From Cinclus cinclus (lineage: Eukaryota > Chordata > Aves > Passeriformes > Cinclidae): DNA of 64,000 nucleotides. Shown here in pieces: positions 39,601 to 52,189 of the stretch. The position numbers and the translations under genes were made by a program. Position 1 is the stretch's first letter, and each line of letters begins with the position of its first letter. The notes beneath the pieces are model-generated. The model was not told the origin of the DNA. It saw only the letters and a list, made by a program, of their open reading frames with translations, and searched no databases. The stretch is from contig NC_085049.1 in assembly GCF_963662255.1 (NCBI RefSeq), forward strand, positions 51,592,837 through 51,656,836. The letters run 5' to 3'.

Positions 39601-40402
39601 TTTTTTGTAAATGCTTCACATGAAAGACCTATTTTGAAAATTTCCAAAATTTGCTACAGAGGATAGCATAAAAAGGGTCTGAAAAAAGTAGCTTTTTGTA
39701 ACTGTTCAACAAGAAAATACTCTAACGTAATTATAAATACAGTTTTGAGACATGACCAATCTTCCTCATGCCTCAGCAGAGGAAACTAAACCATGAGCTT
39801 TAAGCATCTGTCAGGCTCCAGTTGCATGAACAATCATAAGAGAATGCTGATGTGCTTTACACATGTGAAGGAAAACTAGATACTTTGAAGGAAAGTGAGG
39901 TGTATAAACATACTTAACATGCCCTAGACAGCTAAATATGGCCATTTCTGAATGACTGGTATCAGGAAACTACTGACTGCAACCCATATAATCAGAAAAT
40001 GCTGGAATCAAATCAGACATTGTGGAGAGGTGAGTGATCCTCTGTGTCTATGATTACCTTAGAAGATGATTTAATTTTTTTGAAGAAGAGAGAATTTTTG
40101 ATTAAAGAAGCAATATGGGCAGTGTGAGAAGTAACAGTATGAGAAGCTTCTTGCATTAACCAAATCACTGAAGGCTGATCATTATATAATGCTTAGAAAC
40201 AGTAATAGCAAGCTAGACTTTCATCTTCCATTACAGGTCATCTTCTTGAAAGACAGAGATGATGAAATTGCAGTATATGCTTTATAACATTTTAAGGGAA
40301 AAAACTATAGTCTCTTGTTTTGCTACAAGATTAAGGCCACGGTTTAATATATCAATTATCTTGTATAATGCTCTCCTGTGTATCATTTTGCATTCAAATT
40401 TG
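33601..40402. other. Unique AT-rich non-coding stretch
   Basis: About 6.8 kb without a supportable gene or interspersed repeat, apart from a dinucleotide repeat at 35539-35567. The 36280-36760 part is more GC-rich and holds overlapping frames of 118, 78, 78 and 69 codons on both strands. Openness in several frames at once reflects local composition rather than a gene. The 107-codon plus frame at 38840-39163 has no recognisable domain. Confidence 0.6.
35539..35567. repeat. (GT)n(AT)n dinucleotide microsatellite
   Basis: GT units (35539-35550) run directly into AT units, with ATAC and ATGT variants to about 35567. Confidence 0.95.
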
Positions 40403-40819
40403 TTAGTATATACAGGTTAAAGAGAAGTATGTTTCACAAAATATTTTATTTTTATATATGTGTATATATACATATATTAAAAACCTGTTCAGAAATACAG
40501 TTGCAACAAAACCATCTACATATACTGTTAGACATTGTTGCAGTATCATGTTAGTCAAGTCAGTTCCCAAAGTGCCAATGTACATGCAGTGTAAGAAAAG
40601 AAAATGTTCGTTTTTCAGGGCATGAAAAAGATGCATCAGGTAGGGTAGAAAGCTGCTTAGATTAGCACAAAAGGAAGATGAGTCATGCCAAGAGACAACG
40701 TCTTCTGTGTCTACATTCATGCCTCCCAGTGACTCGGCTGATGAACCAGGGCAGGTCAGGCTGCTGAAGGGAGACAGAACGTGCTCAGTAGTGACAAACA
40801 CATCTTGCACTGGCAGCAT
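40403..40819 (-). other. Unassigned 138-codon minus-strand open frame
   Basis: This is the longest frame outside recognised repeats. The predicted product has a Ser/Pro/Cys-containing N-terminal part (about residues 15-60), a Phe/Leu/His-rich middle, and a C-terminal part translated from AT-rich alternating repeat sequence (plus strand 40453-40480). I recognise no domain, signal peptide or family. A polyadenylation hexamer AATAAA occurs on this strand at 40445-40450, inside the 3' end of the frame. That would fit a 3' UTR better than a coding end. In 64 kb of AT-rich DNA read in six frames, one frame of this length can arise by chance. Listed as an observation, not a gene call. Confidence 0.2.
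40453..40480. repeat. AT-rich near-palindromic dinucleotide tract
   Basis: Alternating TATATATGTGTATATATACATATAT-type sequence, nearly self-complementary. It resembles the tract at 45740-45762. Confidence 0.85.
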
Positions 40820-41442
40820 CCCTGGGAGCTGCCTTCACTGACACACCTCCAGAGTAACCACTCTGCCCTTTCCTGGGAATGGCCCCTCTGCCAGGGATGA
40901 CCTGTGACCAGAACATGGTTGTTCTGAACCGGTGGAAATCACGCTGAAGATCTTTCTAGGGAGAAGTACAAGTAGCCACACTTTCACTGACTCTACAGAT
41001 TTCATGATAACTGGGGATGGAGCTCACAGTTCAGGACTGTTTGATATACTTTGAAATCCTAAAGTGAGAATGTAGCATTAGGCACAACACACGCCTAGCT
41101 GTCCATTTGATCTGGTGTTCGAATAGGGATGGGGTATAGACAACACACAGTAAATCTGTAAGAACAAGATGGAGCAGTGTTCCCTGATGATATTCATTCC
41201 AGGCTCAGGGCTGACATTGTCACCCCTATGTCCTTAAAGCCAGGACGATAGACACCCCAAGAAAAAGACTTAAAAATAAAAAATAAAACAAGAAAAAAAC
41301 CCAAAAACATAAACTGGGAGTTCTGGCTAAAATTTCAGCTCCCTGGGAGTTCCTAAATTAGATTATATCAAAGTATGCATAAGCTTAAAATATTCTATTT
41401 CACTTTCACATTAAGAAAGGGGGGTTTTTTGTTTGTGTTTTC
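40820..41442. other. Unique non-coding stretch
   Basis: Moderately GC-rich at first (40820-40960), then AT-rich. No element recognised. Confidence 0.55.
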
Positions 41443-41474
41443 TTTTTTTTTGTTTGTTTGTTTGTTTGTTTTTT
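41443..41474. repeat. (TTTG)n microsatellite
   Basis: A T-rich tract followed by about six TTTG units and more T. Confidence 0.95.
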
Positions 41475-41598
41475 AAACGTGTTCTGGAGGGAATTATTGG
41501 GCTATATTTTCACTGTGGAGAGAAATTGCAGACAAAGCCAGATGTTCTTCCATAAAGATTAAAAGTAAAATTTTCATCCTATATTCAGTGATGCAAGG

Positions 41599-41622
41599 TT
41601 GAAAGTCTAGGACGACTTTCAA
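41599..41622. repeat. Short perfect inverted repeat
   Basis: Nine-base arms at 41599-41607 and 41614-41622 are exact reverse complements with a 6-base spacer. It lies between the two oppositely oriented TTTG/CAAA repeats. Confidence 0.6.
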
Positions 41623-41835
41623 ACAAATGGCAAGTTCCAGGGGTTTCAAAATATATTTTTAGAAGAAGCATATGCTAATCAAGATATGCCCCACATAGTT
41701 CAAACAACATGATTCACAAGGGAACCTCATTAGCCTTAAAGATGAATAGTGTTACAGCTCCTGGGAGATCCAATAAAATAGGCGATTAAAAAAAAGCAAC
41801 AAAAAAACCCAAAAACCACAACAACAACAAAACCA

Positions 41836-41865
41836 AAACAAACAAACAAACAAACAAACAAACCA
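41836..41865. repeat. (CAAA)n microsatellite
   Basis: An A-rich tract with ACA and ACC units (from about 41787) leads into about six CAAA units. It is the complement of the (TTTG)n tract 360 bases upstream. Confidence 0.95.
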
Positions 41866-44789
41866 CCAAAAAGTCTGCATTCTCCTAGTTAATCCCCATG
41901 TGCTTCCAAAAGGATTGGGGTTTTCTTTCTGTTCTTCCATGACTGTTTTTCTGTCACACAGATTGCTATGTCAGAAAAGAGCAGCATTACTTTCCATTCT
42001 GCCTGGAATGGACAGACAGATTATTAATGCTGTGTAATAGCAGGTTGAGCATCTCCTGTCTTCAGCAAAACTGACAGGTGAGCAACTCATCATCCAAAGG
42101 GGACTAGACAGGTAGGCTCACAAAATACCCCAAAACCATAAGCCCAGCAGATTTACTAGAATGAAAGTAGTACTAATAAATGAATTTGTAGGTAATTTGG
42201 AATATTATGCCTTGATAAAATAATGCCTGCTATCTCTGAACTAAGATGAATAGAGAAAAAAGTGAAAATACAGAATATTAGCATTAATTTTGTTCATAAT
42301 CCATTGCCGGTTTATGTGATACATCTATTATATTCTTTTTAACACACAATTATAAATGAGATTTTAAAATATTATTTCAGCTTTTTTTTCTTTCTGCATA
42401 AGAAACTATTTTTAGAAAATGAAAATTAAATGTAAAGCAGCAACAAGCAGAAAAATTCCAAACATTGTGCCTATGAATTTTTTCTTGAACAGAGAAGCCA
42501 AAGGGCAAAGCCACTGCTGACATCTTGCAGGCTTCATTTAAATCCTGAATCAGCCTCTCCTCTGTGACAGGAACAAATTCTGAGGTATCAGAACAAATTC
42601 ACTCCTGGAAAAGTTTCACAGAAGAGCCTCGGGGCTCTTGTGATATTTCATTCCTGCACCTGAACTGTGAGTAAGGACACATGAAAGCTATTCCGGAATG
42701 AATGGGAGTAGGATGAAGTCACTGTGTATTTGCTGTCAGGTCTAAAGTCAAACTGACTGACTGTCCATAATCCATTTACCTTCCAGAACTCACTGATGCC
42801 AAGCTGGAGAATATTAACAACTCCTAGCTTTCTCTAGCGTACCCCTGGGCCACAGCAGAAGGGATTTCATCTGAAGGCTCTTGCTGGTGTGAGAGGCCAG
42901 TGGAGCTGGTCCCTGGCAGCTTGCTGGGCTTTGGGCCAAGATCACCCAGTGAAGGAATGCTATAGCTGAAATCAGTTTGGTTTCTGGCAGCAAGAATTTA
43001 ACATCTGCACATGAACCATTAGTCTCATTAATCCCATTCTCCTCAGCACTAACTGAAGAATTCCTCAATTCTTAGACAGCAAGGTAGCTTTTCTGTGTTT
43101 CTGTTCGGGAATTAGCAAGGACTTTCCCTTTAAAATAATTAGTAGGACCTACAAAGGATTTTAAGTTTCCGCATGGCTGCTTCTTCAAATGTATGTGGAT
43201 GTTTTTCCAAGAAAAGGGTTTGCAGCTGGAGCCCAAACTGAAACCTTTTTGCTAATGGCAGGCATTTCTCCTACGGTTGTTCTCCAGTGCACTGGGATTT
43301 GAATCTTTCCATCTATATCCAGCCTGTATTAAATTTTGAATTTAGAGGTGGATAGCCATACTACTTCTTTTTTCTCTCTTGGTGTTTTTGGTAATCAAAA
43401 GATTGCAGAATAAAACTTGTACATTTTGCTTCCTAAATGTAGAAAATGATAAGTTACACTGTACATTGCTCTTTAGCAGAGACTTGTCTTGCAGTGTTAG
43501 ATGTAGGATTTCTTGACCAGTGACTCCAAACAACTTCTCCCTAACACACATTTTGACTAGTATTCCATTTTAACTGGCTTTAGCATATCTAGTTCCTACT
43601 GATTTCATCTTTGACTGTGTTGTCAGCTCCTGACTACCATTTCACACTAGTGTAGAATTCAGAAGTGCTTCAGTATTAACTACTAAAAAGAAATATTGCA
43701 TGTTAGACCTAAAACTAAATGGACTTTACAATAACAAAATGTTTGCTGAATACAATAAATGCTAACAATAAATGATAAAAATAACAAACACACTAAGTAT
43801 TCTCATCTTTTAACCTGGTTATTTCACTTGGAGATAATTTTGAGACAGCACATTACTAATAAAATATCTCTTGAAAGAACAATTACTAAAAGTAAGAAGA
43901 GAAGAAAATTATTGCATTGAAACTCAAAAAAGAACTTGTTAGGACAAAAAAACTTATTGGTGAAATACAACCACATTGCAGGATATTAGAGCTCTATGGT
44001 TTTAAGAACTTTATCCAAGAATCAGGCTGTTTAGATGAGCTAGAATTTGTAATCAGAAAATATCCTAAAAAACACCCACTTCTCAAAATGAAATTAATGA
44101 ACACATACCAGTCCACAGAGCATAATTTCAAACCATCCATGTTGTAGGGGTTGAAAAAAATTTAAAACAGAGCAGAAACAAGTAATTGTATTGATTTTCC
44201 CTTCTGGTAACATTAAACATTTTCTCACAGTACTATTTTCCTTATTATTGCTGTGTGACTGAAAATTTGTTTGGAAAATTTTGGAATAAAAGGCTGTTGA
44301 AAAGTTAGCCCCATGAACTGCTGATAGCAGCAACAGCTGCTCTGTTTACTTGTGCGTTGAAATAAAGGACGGAGCTTCCTGCTGTAGCTTATGTAAAGTC
44401 CAACCATTGTTAATCAAAGGAAACTCCTTACCCTGATATCTGGATTGAGATCTGATTTGAAATATTCCAGAGTTGCTAAGGCTGGACAGGTTTTAACCAC
44501 GGTCATTTTTGGCAGATTTCCTCAAGGGCTCCTGAAATTATTAATCCTCAAGGAGGAGAGCTTTCAAAGGCTTTATAAAGAGCTCACAGCTCGCTCAGAG
44601 TGCCTCAGCTCCCTGGGTCTGTGCAGTTCCCTGAGCCCATCTGCTTACAGCTCATACAGGAAACTCAGAAAGCACCATGGGGGCTGCACCCAGGTTGCTT
44701 TGTCCCATGGAAAAGGCCACATACACCAACACCTCCTCAATAGTAATAATTCATAATAATATCAGCAGTAATAATAGATTCATGTATTA
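41866..44789. other. Unique non-coding stretch
   Basis: No repeat or gene recognised. An imperfect direct repeat (GGAACAAATTCTGAGG / AGAACAAATTCACTCC) lies at about 42570-42606. Frames up to 103 codons have no domain support. Confidence 0.6.
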
Positions 44790-44857
44790 AGGAATATATG
44801 TATATAATATATATTCTACATGCTATGCATTATATAATATATTAATATATATATTTA
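44790..44857. repeat. AT-rich low-complexity tract
   Basis: Interrupted (AT)n with TATATAATATATTAAT-type sequence. Confidence 0.9.
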
Positions 44858-47394
44858 CACTAACTTTTCTAGTAGAGGACGCATTGACTGTTTTTCTCCA
44901 TATTTGTACAGACAATAAGCATCTTGTAACTCAGCATTAGGAAACTGCATCTGCTAATTCTCACTCTTTTACACACAAATGTTACAGGAAGGGCAAAACA
45001 CTGCCAGAGTGGTCTGAATTTAATCTACTGACTTTCCAGGAATTCTTCAGCTGTAACACAGCTGAAAACACAAACCAGGATTTTTTTCTTTTTGTTTTAG
45101 TTAGTGCAGTCAGAACTCACATTCGTGATAATGACAACTCAAGAAAAATAGAATCACATGACACTGTTTTTAAGTTGAGACTGAATACTTCAGGGAACCA
45201 CAAAACTCTTACTTTCATGTCTAAGAACTACTGTATACAAACAGTATAAATATTCATATCAAACTATGAAGTTAGGATTATGTTTAACATCACTTTAATC
45301 TTACTGTCAAATAATGAACTGTAAGGGTGATTTTTAGGTATATATCAAGAAAAGAAACTGTTAGACTACAGATTCACTGGGCCAAAACCTGATTGAACAA
45401 AATGGAACCATTTAAATGCATATTGCCAATTCCTGGTTTATTTTACGTAACTTACTAAAATTAATTTCATTTGGAAGCCCATTTTTCTTGAGGCGTAGAT
45501 TTCTTATTGCTTCAGATTTTTCTTCTTTTTTTTTTCAGCTTTCTCTTTTCTCTTAGTATGTCCACATTCATGGTACTTTCATTTAATATACTCCTCTCCC
45601 TCTCATCTGTTTCAACTTCAGACAATGCAATATAACAGCAGAATATAACATCAAGGACTAGTGATATACTGTGTTTATTGATATACAATATAGAGGTTTA
45701 TTGACATTTTTTTAAAATTTAACAAGAGAAGCATAAGAAGCATATATATATGTATATATAAAATGACATTTGAATAACTGACTTATAGAAAATTTTAAAA
45801 AGCTCAGACTTGCCAGGTAAATGAGCTGAATAAAGGCTGCAATAGACAGAAGTAGGGGGGCCCTACAGGTAGAAAAATGTTCAGTCTCTGAGGAGAGAAT
45901 ACACACATAAACCCATCACCTTTTCTCACTGAAGAATTTTAAACTTTCTTCTTATTTTCCTTCCTTGGTTTTCTGCCCATGGTACCTTTTCAACCTTTTC
46001 AATGCAATCTTTCTAGGTTAGTTATGTATTTATTTTTCAGTCCCTATTCCTTTTTATTCCTGAGCAATAACCAAGATCAAACAAGGTTCATACCCAATGT
46101 TGTATCCTCTCTATATAGTAAATTGTCATTTTATCATTAAAGTGTCTTCATATTTTAAAATGAAAAAAATATTTTTGAAGCTCAGATAACCAATAGAAAC
46201 AATGTGTGGTTATTTTATTTGTTTCTTTTCTTGTTTGCTTTTCCTATGGAACAGGGTCAAATAAATATTAAAATCTGAATGTATTTCAACTTCCCATTGA
46301 GAGAAAAAGCAAAATTATGCAAAATTATGTTTCTATTTTCACCGGAATGACATTACTTTGATGTTTTCAGCATTCACCTTGCTGAACCAGGGAGCTTCCA
46401 AAGGACAAGGGCACTCTCTCTCAGCCTGTGTCTCCTAGCCCTGCCTGTCTGAGTCTGCATGTACCATGTTATGTATGGATGGCTGCAAACTCTTCGGAAA
46501 TGTAGGATATGTGTCTTACGAACTTCTAGTCGTTGCTTCTTAGAGGTACATGTGTTGGAACTGGATCGCATAGTAGTTAGTATTTCAGGGCCTAACTTCC
46601 ACCAGTTTAACTCTAAATATCATTCAGGACCAGGGCTTAGACTTCAAATTTGTTTTGTTTCCTTGCTTTCTTAAAAATCTCAATTGTGTACTACTGTGAG
46701 ATCAAGTTTCCTGTCCTTCCAAGCAATAAATATTTTTAATAGAGTAACTTACTAGAGGATTTATATTATTTTTCACCTTTCTAAAATTCTAATATTAAAT
46801 AGAGTCTTTGAGTGGCCTATATGTGCCATGTTGGGCCTTCTCTTGCTTCGAGAGAAATGAATTTAAGAACCCTCGTTGGCTTCATTAGGTGCTAGAACTG
46901 CTCTACAATAACATGTAGGTACGGCAGGCCAAAGGGTAGGTGCCTCCACAATACTTATTTCAGAGCATATATTCTTTGCCAATTATTATTGACAGTACAA
47001 AAAATGTCCTGCAAATTAATGGGACACTAAATATGAAATAAATTTCAATATATTTGCCTGCACTTGTGTTACATTTTGTTACTGATGATGTTTCCTTATT
47101 GAGTTATTGTATATTGTATAATATTATATGATTATAGATTTTCATTTAACATTGCCATGAGAATTACTTGATTGTTTTTGTCTGTTGCTTGGACAAACTT
47201 TCCTTAAAAGGTGTCAGAAACATTTTTGTTTCTGCCCTACGTTGTTTCCATGATGAATCATTTCATCAGAAGGAAGCATTATCCCTGCAAGACAAAAGTG
47301 TAAGGAAGGCAGGTCTCTTCCTATTCAGGATAAGATACATGCAGAATCACAGTAATAAGAGAAAATCAGGATGCCTGGGAAAAAGCTTCAGGGC
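44858..47394. other. Unique AT-rich non-coding stretch
   Basis: Nothing recognised beyond an (AT)n-type tract at 45740-45762 and pyrimidine-rich segments around 45520-45555. Confidence 0.6.
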
Positions 47395-47410
47395 AAAAAA
47401 AAAAAAAAAA
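47395..47410. repeat. A16 homopolymer
   Basis: Uninterrupted run of sixteen A. The upstream 250 bases do not match a retroelement I recognise, so the run cannot be called a retroposon tail with confidence. Confidence 0.9.
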
Positions 47411-47604
47411 GTGGGTGGAGAGAGAAGGGAGCAAAGAAATGAACTGGGATGGCTCTAGGGTTTTGGTTAGGCTTTTTCTTTAACTACTTCATTTAATTCT
47501 GCCACAGAGGCAAATAACGATGGAAAGTCTTGCTGAAAATCTACTGCTGCCTAAACACTGTTGGGAACAGTGCTGAAAGTGAGCGCTCTTGAATCCCAAT
47601 AAAT

Positions 47605-47640
47605 CCCTTGTTGGGCAAGGGCCTAAAGTTGTGCAACTTT
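47605..47640. repeat. Two adjacent short hairpins
   Basis: The first stem is 47605-47610 with 47616-47621 (6 bp, 5-base loop). The second is 47625-47631 with 47634-47640 (7 bp, 2-base spacer). The stems are exact. No T run follows, and no function is assignable. Confidence 0.6.
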
Positions 47641-47960
47641 GGACCAGATACCTTATGAGGGGAGCTACTACACAGCTAGGAAAATTATTTGGAGCCTATT
47701 GCAGAATGAGAGAGCGATTGTTTGTGGGAATATGAAAGTACTGGCAATAATAAAAAATCCTCAAAACAGAACAGAGAACACAGTCCTTTAAAAAATCTAG
47801 AAGGAAATTTACATACATTAAAAAAAAATGTCCAAGTATCAGAAAACAGTTTATCAGTTTAGAGAAGGTATGTATTAATCCAATTTGTACCCTGAGAAAC
47901 TGGACTGAGAAAATGAATTAACAATTTGTCCTTTATAATTAGGTCAACTTAACTTGGAAA

Positions 47961-48270
47961 TAATTTCTTTTGGCAGGAAAGAATGAGCCAATATTTTATT
48001 GAGAGCTCTGGAGAGGATTGGGTTCTAATTAATGAGAAACTGAGACACTCAACAAGCAGCAAAGGCTTTGGACCTAGTTATGATTATAATTACACCAATG
48101 TGAATAAGATTAATATTTCTAATGCATTTTACAGTGAGAAAGTCACATCACAAATAAGTCATTCAACCTTCAAAATCTACCTGGAAGAAGTCAGCAATGA
48201 ATAGTAAAGAAAATTACTTACACTTACAAATTATGCTACTTAGAAGAATCACTATGCAATTGAGAATAAA
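47961..48270 (+). other. Exon-like stretch (acceptor, short ORF, AATAAA); unproven
   Basis: A pyrimidine-containing tract ends in a splice-acceptor-like CAG at 47974-47976. The sequence after it stays open through an ATG at 47983 to a TAG ending at 48204. An AATAAA hexamer lies 61-66 bases further on at 48265-48270. The 73-residue translation is rich in Ser, Asn, Tyr and charged residues. It matches no family I know and has no signal peptide or membrane segment. The order acceptor, open frame, stop, polyadenylation signal is what a terminal exon would show, but each piece is common by chance in AT-rich DNA. Confidence 0.15.
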
Positions 48271-50755
48271 GACAGTTCATTATTTGCAAAGAGCAGCAGA
48301 GAAACTGAATTTCCTAGCAGGGAAAAATATTAAAAAAAAGAATTAGATACTACTTACACTATTTCCATGCTCACATAATACATCTCTCAGGATTACCTTG
48401 ATTATGACACATTAACTTTCATAAATAATTATATCTTAGGTAAATATGTTAGATGGTGCTTGTTTTGCTCTTTTTTTTTTTTTATTTTAGAAATTCCTAA
48501 ACAGCCTGAAGTGATGAGGCTTAGGATGATTTTCTAGGTAATATAACCAAACTCCATAGATACCACAGCTAGAAATTTCATAAATCTATTAAGTAGAGGG
48601 AAAATTTCACTGTTATTACACATAGTCTGTGAGTAAATATGGGAAATATAATGTGTAGAGGGGATTTTAGGGCTTTGAGTGATTTATCATCAAAAGGAGA
48701 CTGCATCTTCATAATACATGAGACACACAGCTCTTCATTGTTTTGAACTTTGTAAAGTCTCTATGTCACAATTTATGTCAGGTTGCCAATGCCTTTTCTA
48801 TTCCCCAGCCTCACCAGTTATTTTTTTTGCGTTTGCTTTTTTTCTGTGAGGTCTTGTATCCTGGCCATATTGCCAAAGGCTACTAGACTGTAACATGCCC
48901 TGCATAGGAATTTCAAAAACATTGCACTCCATAGGAGAACATGAAAGAGTCCTTCATGTTCTTTGGAATAATAAATGAAAACAAAGGAAAAGATCATGTT
49001 CCTGTCTCCCATGCTACTTTGAACAGATGCTCAGAATGCTTCCAAACTAAAATACTGCTACGCAAAGCAGCCACAATAAAGAGGTGTAGTGGAACATTTA
49101 CAGAAATTATGCAGAAACATCAGTTTATCGATTTTCTTCATTTTCCATGAACTCGGTAGTCCAGCCCTTGTGACCACATTATTCAATGAATAATATCAAG
49201 AGGAATGTTTAAAGATTTCATTTGATACATTCATAAAACGGAAGCGTAAATAGTAAATGCAAATAATATATTCATGTTCATAGTAACTCGAGGTACATTC
49301 TCATTTTTAATTGCTGTCCAATCCACAAAAGCACTTTAAGCATGTGCTAACTTGATTACTGTATGAAAGTTTAAAAATGAATGGTCCCATTAGGGTTTTT
49401 AGCTTTGACTTCAAAAGAAACCATATTAGGATTTATACAGATTTGGCTAGTGGTGCTGCTTGTTATTAAAAATCTTCTTTCATGTTACATAAAACTTTGC
49501 CAGATTTTAACCATTTAGGCTGAAATTCCATATGCTTCACAGCTGCCTCAGGCTGTATTCCTCTGGAAAAATCCAAACAAAACTATTCAGCTCTTTTCAA
49601 GAGCAAAGACTGACTCGGCAAGAAGGGTGGGATGAGTAAACCAGGGAATGTGAGGGGGACTGGGAATGTCTGGAAAACTCAGAATGTCAGTAGCCAAAGC
49701 AAACTTGTAATACAAGGAAAAGCTGAGAGAATGAATCAAGAAATGTACGTTCTTAAAAAAGGACAAGCCTGAGGAGCAGGAGATAAAATATTATGGGTAG
49801 GACAATATGACTGTACAAGAAACCATGGGTGGAAAAGATGCAGAACTGGGAAAGAGAGAAGCTGGGGCATGAGGATGGACTATAACGCTGGAACAGCCTG
49901 TGCTTTCACAGCACCACCTTCCCTGGAGGTTGGAGCAGAACCCTGAGCTCCATAAACTCATTGTTCGTTACTCTTGTGGGCAAATGGCCATAAAAGCCAC
50001 TAGCAAAATTTCTCATTCTTCTCTATGACTTGCCCATGAAGAGATTTAATTAGCTTTAGTAAGTTTATAACCTATTTCTTATTCCACTGTTTTAAGTAAG
50101 GGATATAAATATTTCAACTTGAGTGACCCATAGACGTATCAGTAGGAAACCACATCACAGAACTCATTTCCTCCAATCTCTTCTTCAAAAAATTTTCACT
50201 GACCTCCTGACTCCCTTGATAAAAAGAACGTTATTTCACCTGTGAAATACCAGATTTAGTGGCAGATCTTGGAAACCACTCCCTTTTGACCATGCAATTC
50301 CTGCTGCCACCTAAACTTTTTCTGGTAAGGAATAGAAATTGCATGCTAATGAGAGACCAACAATAAAAAAAATACAAGAAACTTTTTGCAAACCAATCAG
50401 GAAAACTCAGGAAAAGTACAGAGAACTGAAATTTTAGATAGCAACCCAGATTATTCTTAGAAGTTCTGACAAGACTTTAAAGAAAAGTGTGTATTATTTA
50501 TTTGCTTCCAGCTTGCATGCCTTCTTCCCTATCATAGAAAGTGAGGGAGACTGCAGAGAAAAGCAGAATAACAAAGAGGAGCAAGAGCAAGAAGCTGGGA
50601 GTACAAACCACTATTAAAGATCAGAAAATTGATGTCACTAAGATAATGGAAGGAGAAAATACCTGGGGATCAGCCTGGACTGTGTCATTTACTTCATGAC
50701 TGACTGGCAGACAGCCTGGACCTGTTTTTAGGGACAGAGTAGATAAGCGAGTGTG
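48271..50755. other. Unique AT-rich non-coding stretch
   Basis: No gene or interspersed repeat recognised. There is a T13 run at about 48471-48483. The 49160-49560 part looks like a conserved non-coding element candidate by texture (see findings). Confidence 0.6.
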
Positions 50756-50953
50756 ATTTTTTTGCTTTTCTTTTTCTAATTATTTATTTCTATTTTTTTT
50801 AATTTTTAAAAAGTATTTTTTATAATTTTTTCTATTTTTTTTCTAATTCTTTCTTTTTGAATTTTCTAATTATTTTTAATCCAAAATTATCTACAGATTT
50901 GATAGGGTTGCTTTGATAGATTTGATTTGGTTAGAATTTTTTTTTTTTTTTTT
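50756..50953. repeat. T-rich low-complexity region with terminal T17 run
   Basis: About 125 bases of strongly T-biased sequence with TTATTTTT and TTCT units (50756-50880) are followed after a short gap by an uninterrupted T run at 50937-50953. Confidence 0.9.
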
Positions 50954-52170
50954 ACTTTAAAAACCTTGAGTTGCTCACCATAAGCAAATGATCTATGCTA
51001 TCGGCTGAAAAATAAGAAAAATCATCTGACATGATTATGAAATAGGTGTTTCAAGGGCAATTAGTGATCTTGCATTCCTTGACTTCTAAACAGACAGAGA
51101 TTGCATAGGAGGAAGCTTGATATGTCTTCTGTCATTCTGACAAACAGTGTGGTCCCTGTGCTGTGCCTCACGTGTGGTTGCGGGGTTGAAGCTGCATTGC
51201 TTCCCTCCCCCTCCAGCTGGACCGTTTTTGCTCCTGACAGCCTAATGTCTGAGACTCAGTGAAATATAAACTAAATCACTGGAGGACAGGATTTTGGGCT
51301 TGTACCTTGTATCCTTGACCTTGTATCATTGAGGGCTGTACGTTTCTGCTATGAGTGCTGAACTGGTGTTTAACGTGCCATCCTAATGGAAATATTTCAC
51401 CTTAAGGTACCTTCTGCTTCAGCTTCCCTTCCTCCAAGAGTGACTTTTACAAAGAAATTTGTAAGTTTTTGTGAATCTTATGTGTGATTTGATGGTTGCG
51501 TCCCACAATGAAAGGAAAGGGAATGAATAAGTTTTCCAATTGTCTGCATAGTATGCATAGAGCAGGCAGCTACACAGGGAAGAGCAGAGAATAATACCTG
51601 AAACAGGAGTACATTATGTGGTAAGAACTTTACCTGCACTGCATAAAGGAAGGCCCTGCTGAAAAATAGTATGTTAATGTGATTGGTGCCTGCATATTAT
51701 AATGGAAGAAGTCAAATGAAGTGAATTCATTTTGTGAAAGGAAACTAAACCTAGCATGTTTAATTTTTCAGTAAAATTACATGGTTCGATGTGCTTTTCT
51801 TGAATAGCGTATTTTAAAATAAAGGTTATGCCTCTGTAATCTCCATGCAGATATAACACAAATATGAAAAAATAGGAAACTACTTAAATCTACCAAATGT
51901 TAATTATTGAAGAATTATTTTTATTACCTTATTTGAAAATTTACAAATCTTCTTTAATACACAGTAACTGCAGATTGACAAAGTGAAAAGTCAGCATTGG
52001 TTTTTATTATATAAATGTTATAAATTATCATTTAATATAGGTTTGTTGCTAAAAATGGATAAAATAATTCACCATTGTAAAAAAGGAAGTTTTATCTTTG
52101 AAATACTGAGTTCCTTTACAAGTAACTCTTTGCTATTTTATACAATCCCAGAAATCTTTAAAAAGCTGGA

Positions 52171-52189
52171 TTTTGTTGTTGTTGTTGTT
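52171..52189. repeat. (TTG)n trinucleotide microsatellite
   Basis: About six TTG units followed by a T-rich tract. The Val-run in the overlapping frame is repeat-derived. Confidence 0.95.

Noticed and set aside
41752..41940. 62-codon minus-strand frame rich in Phe, Val, Cys and Leu
   Set aside because: Produced by the (CAAA)n repeat and adjoining A-rich tract.
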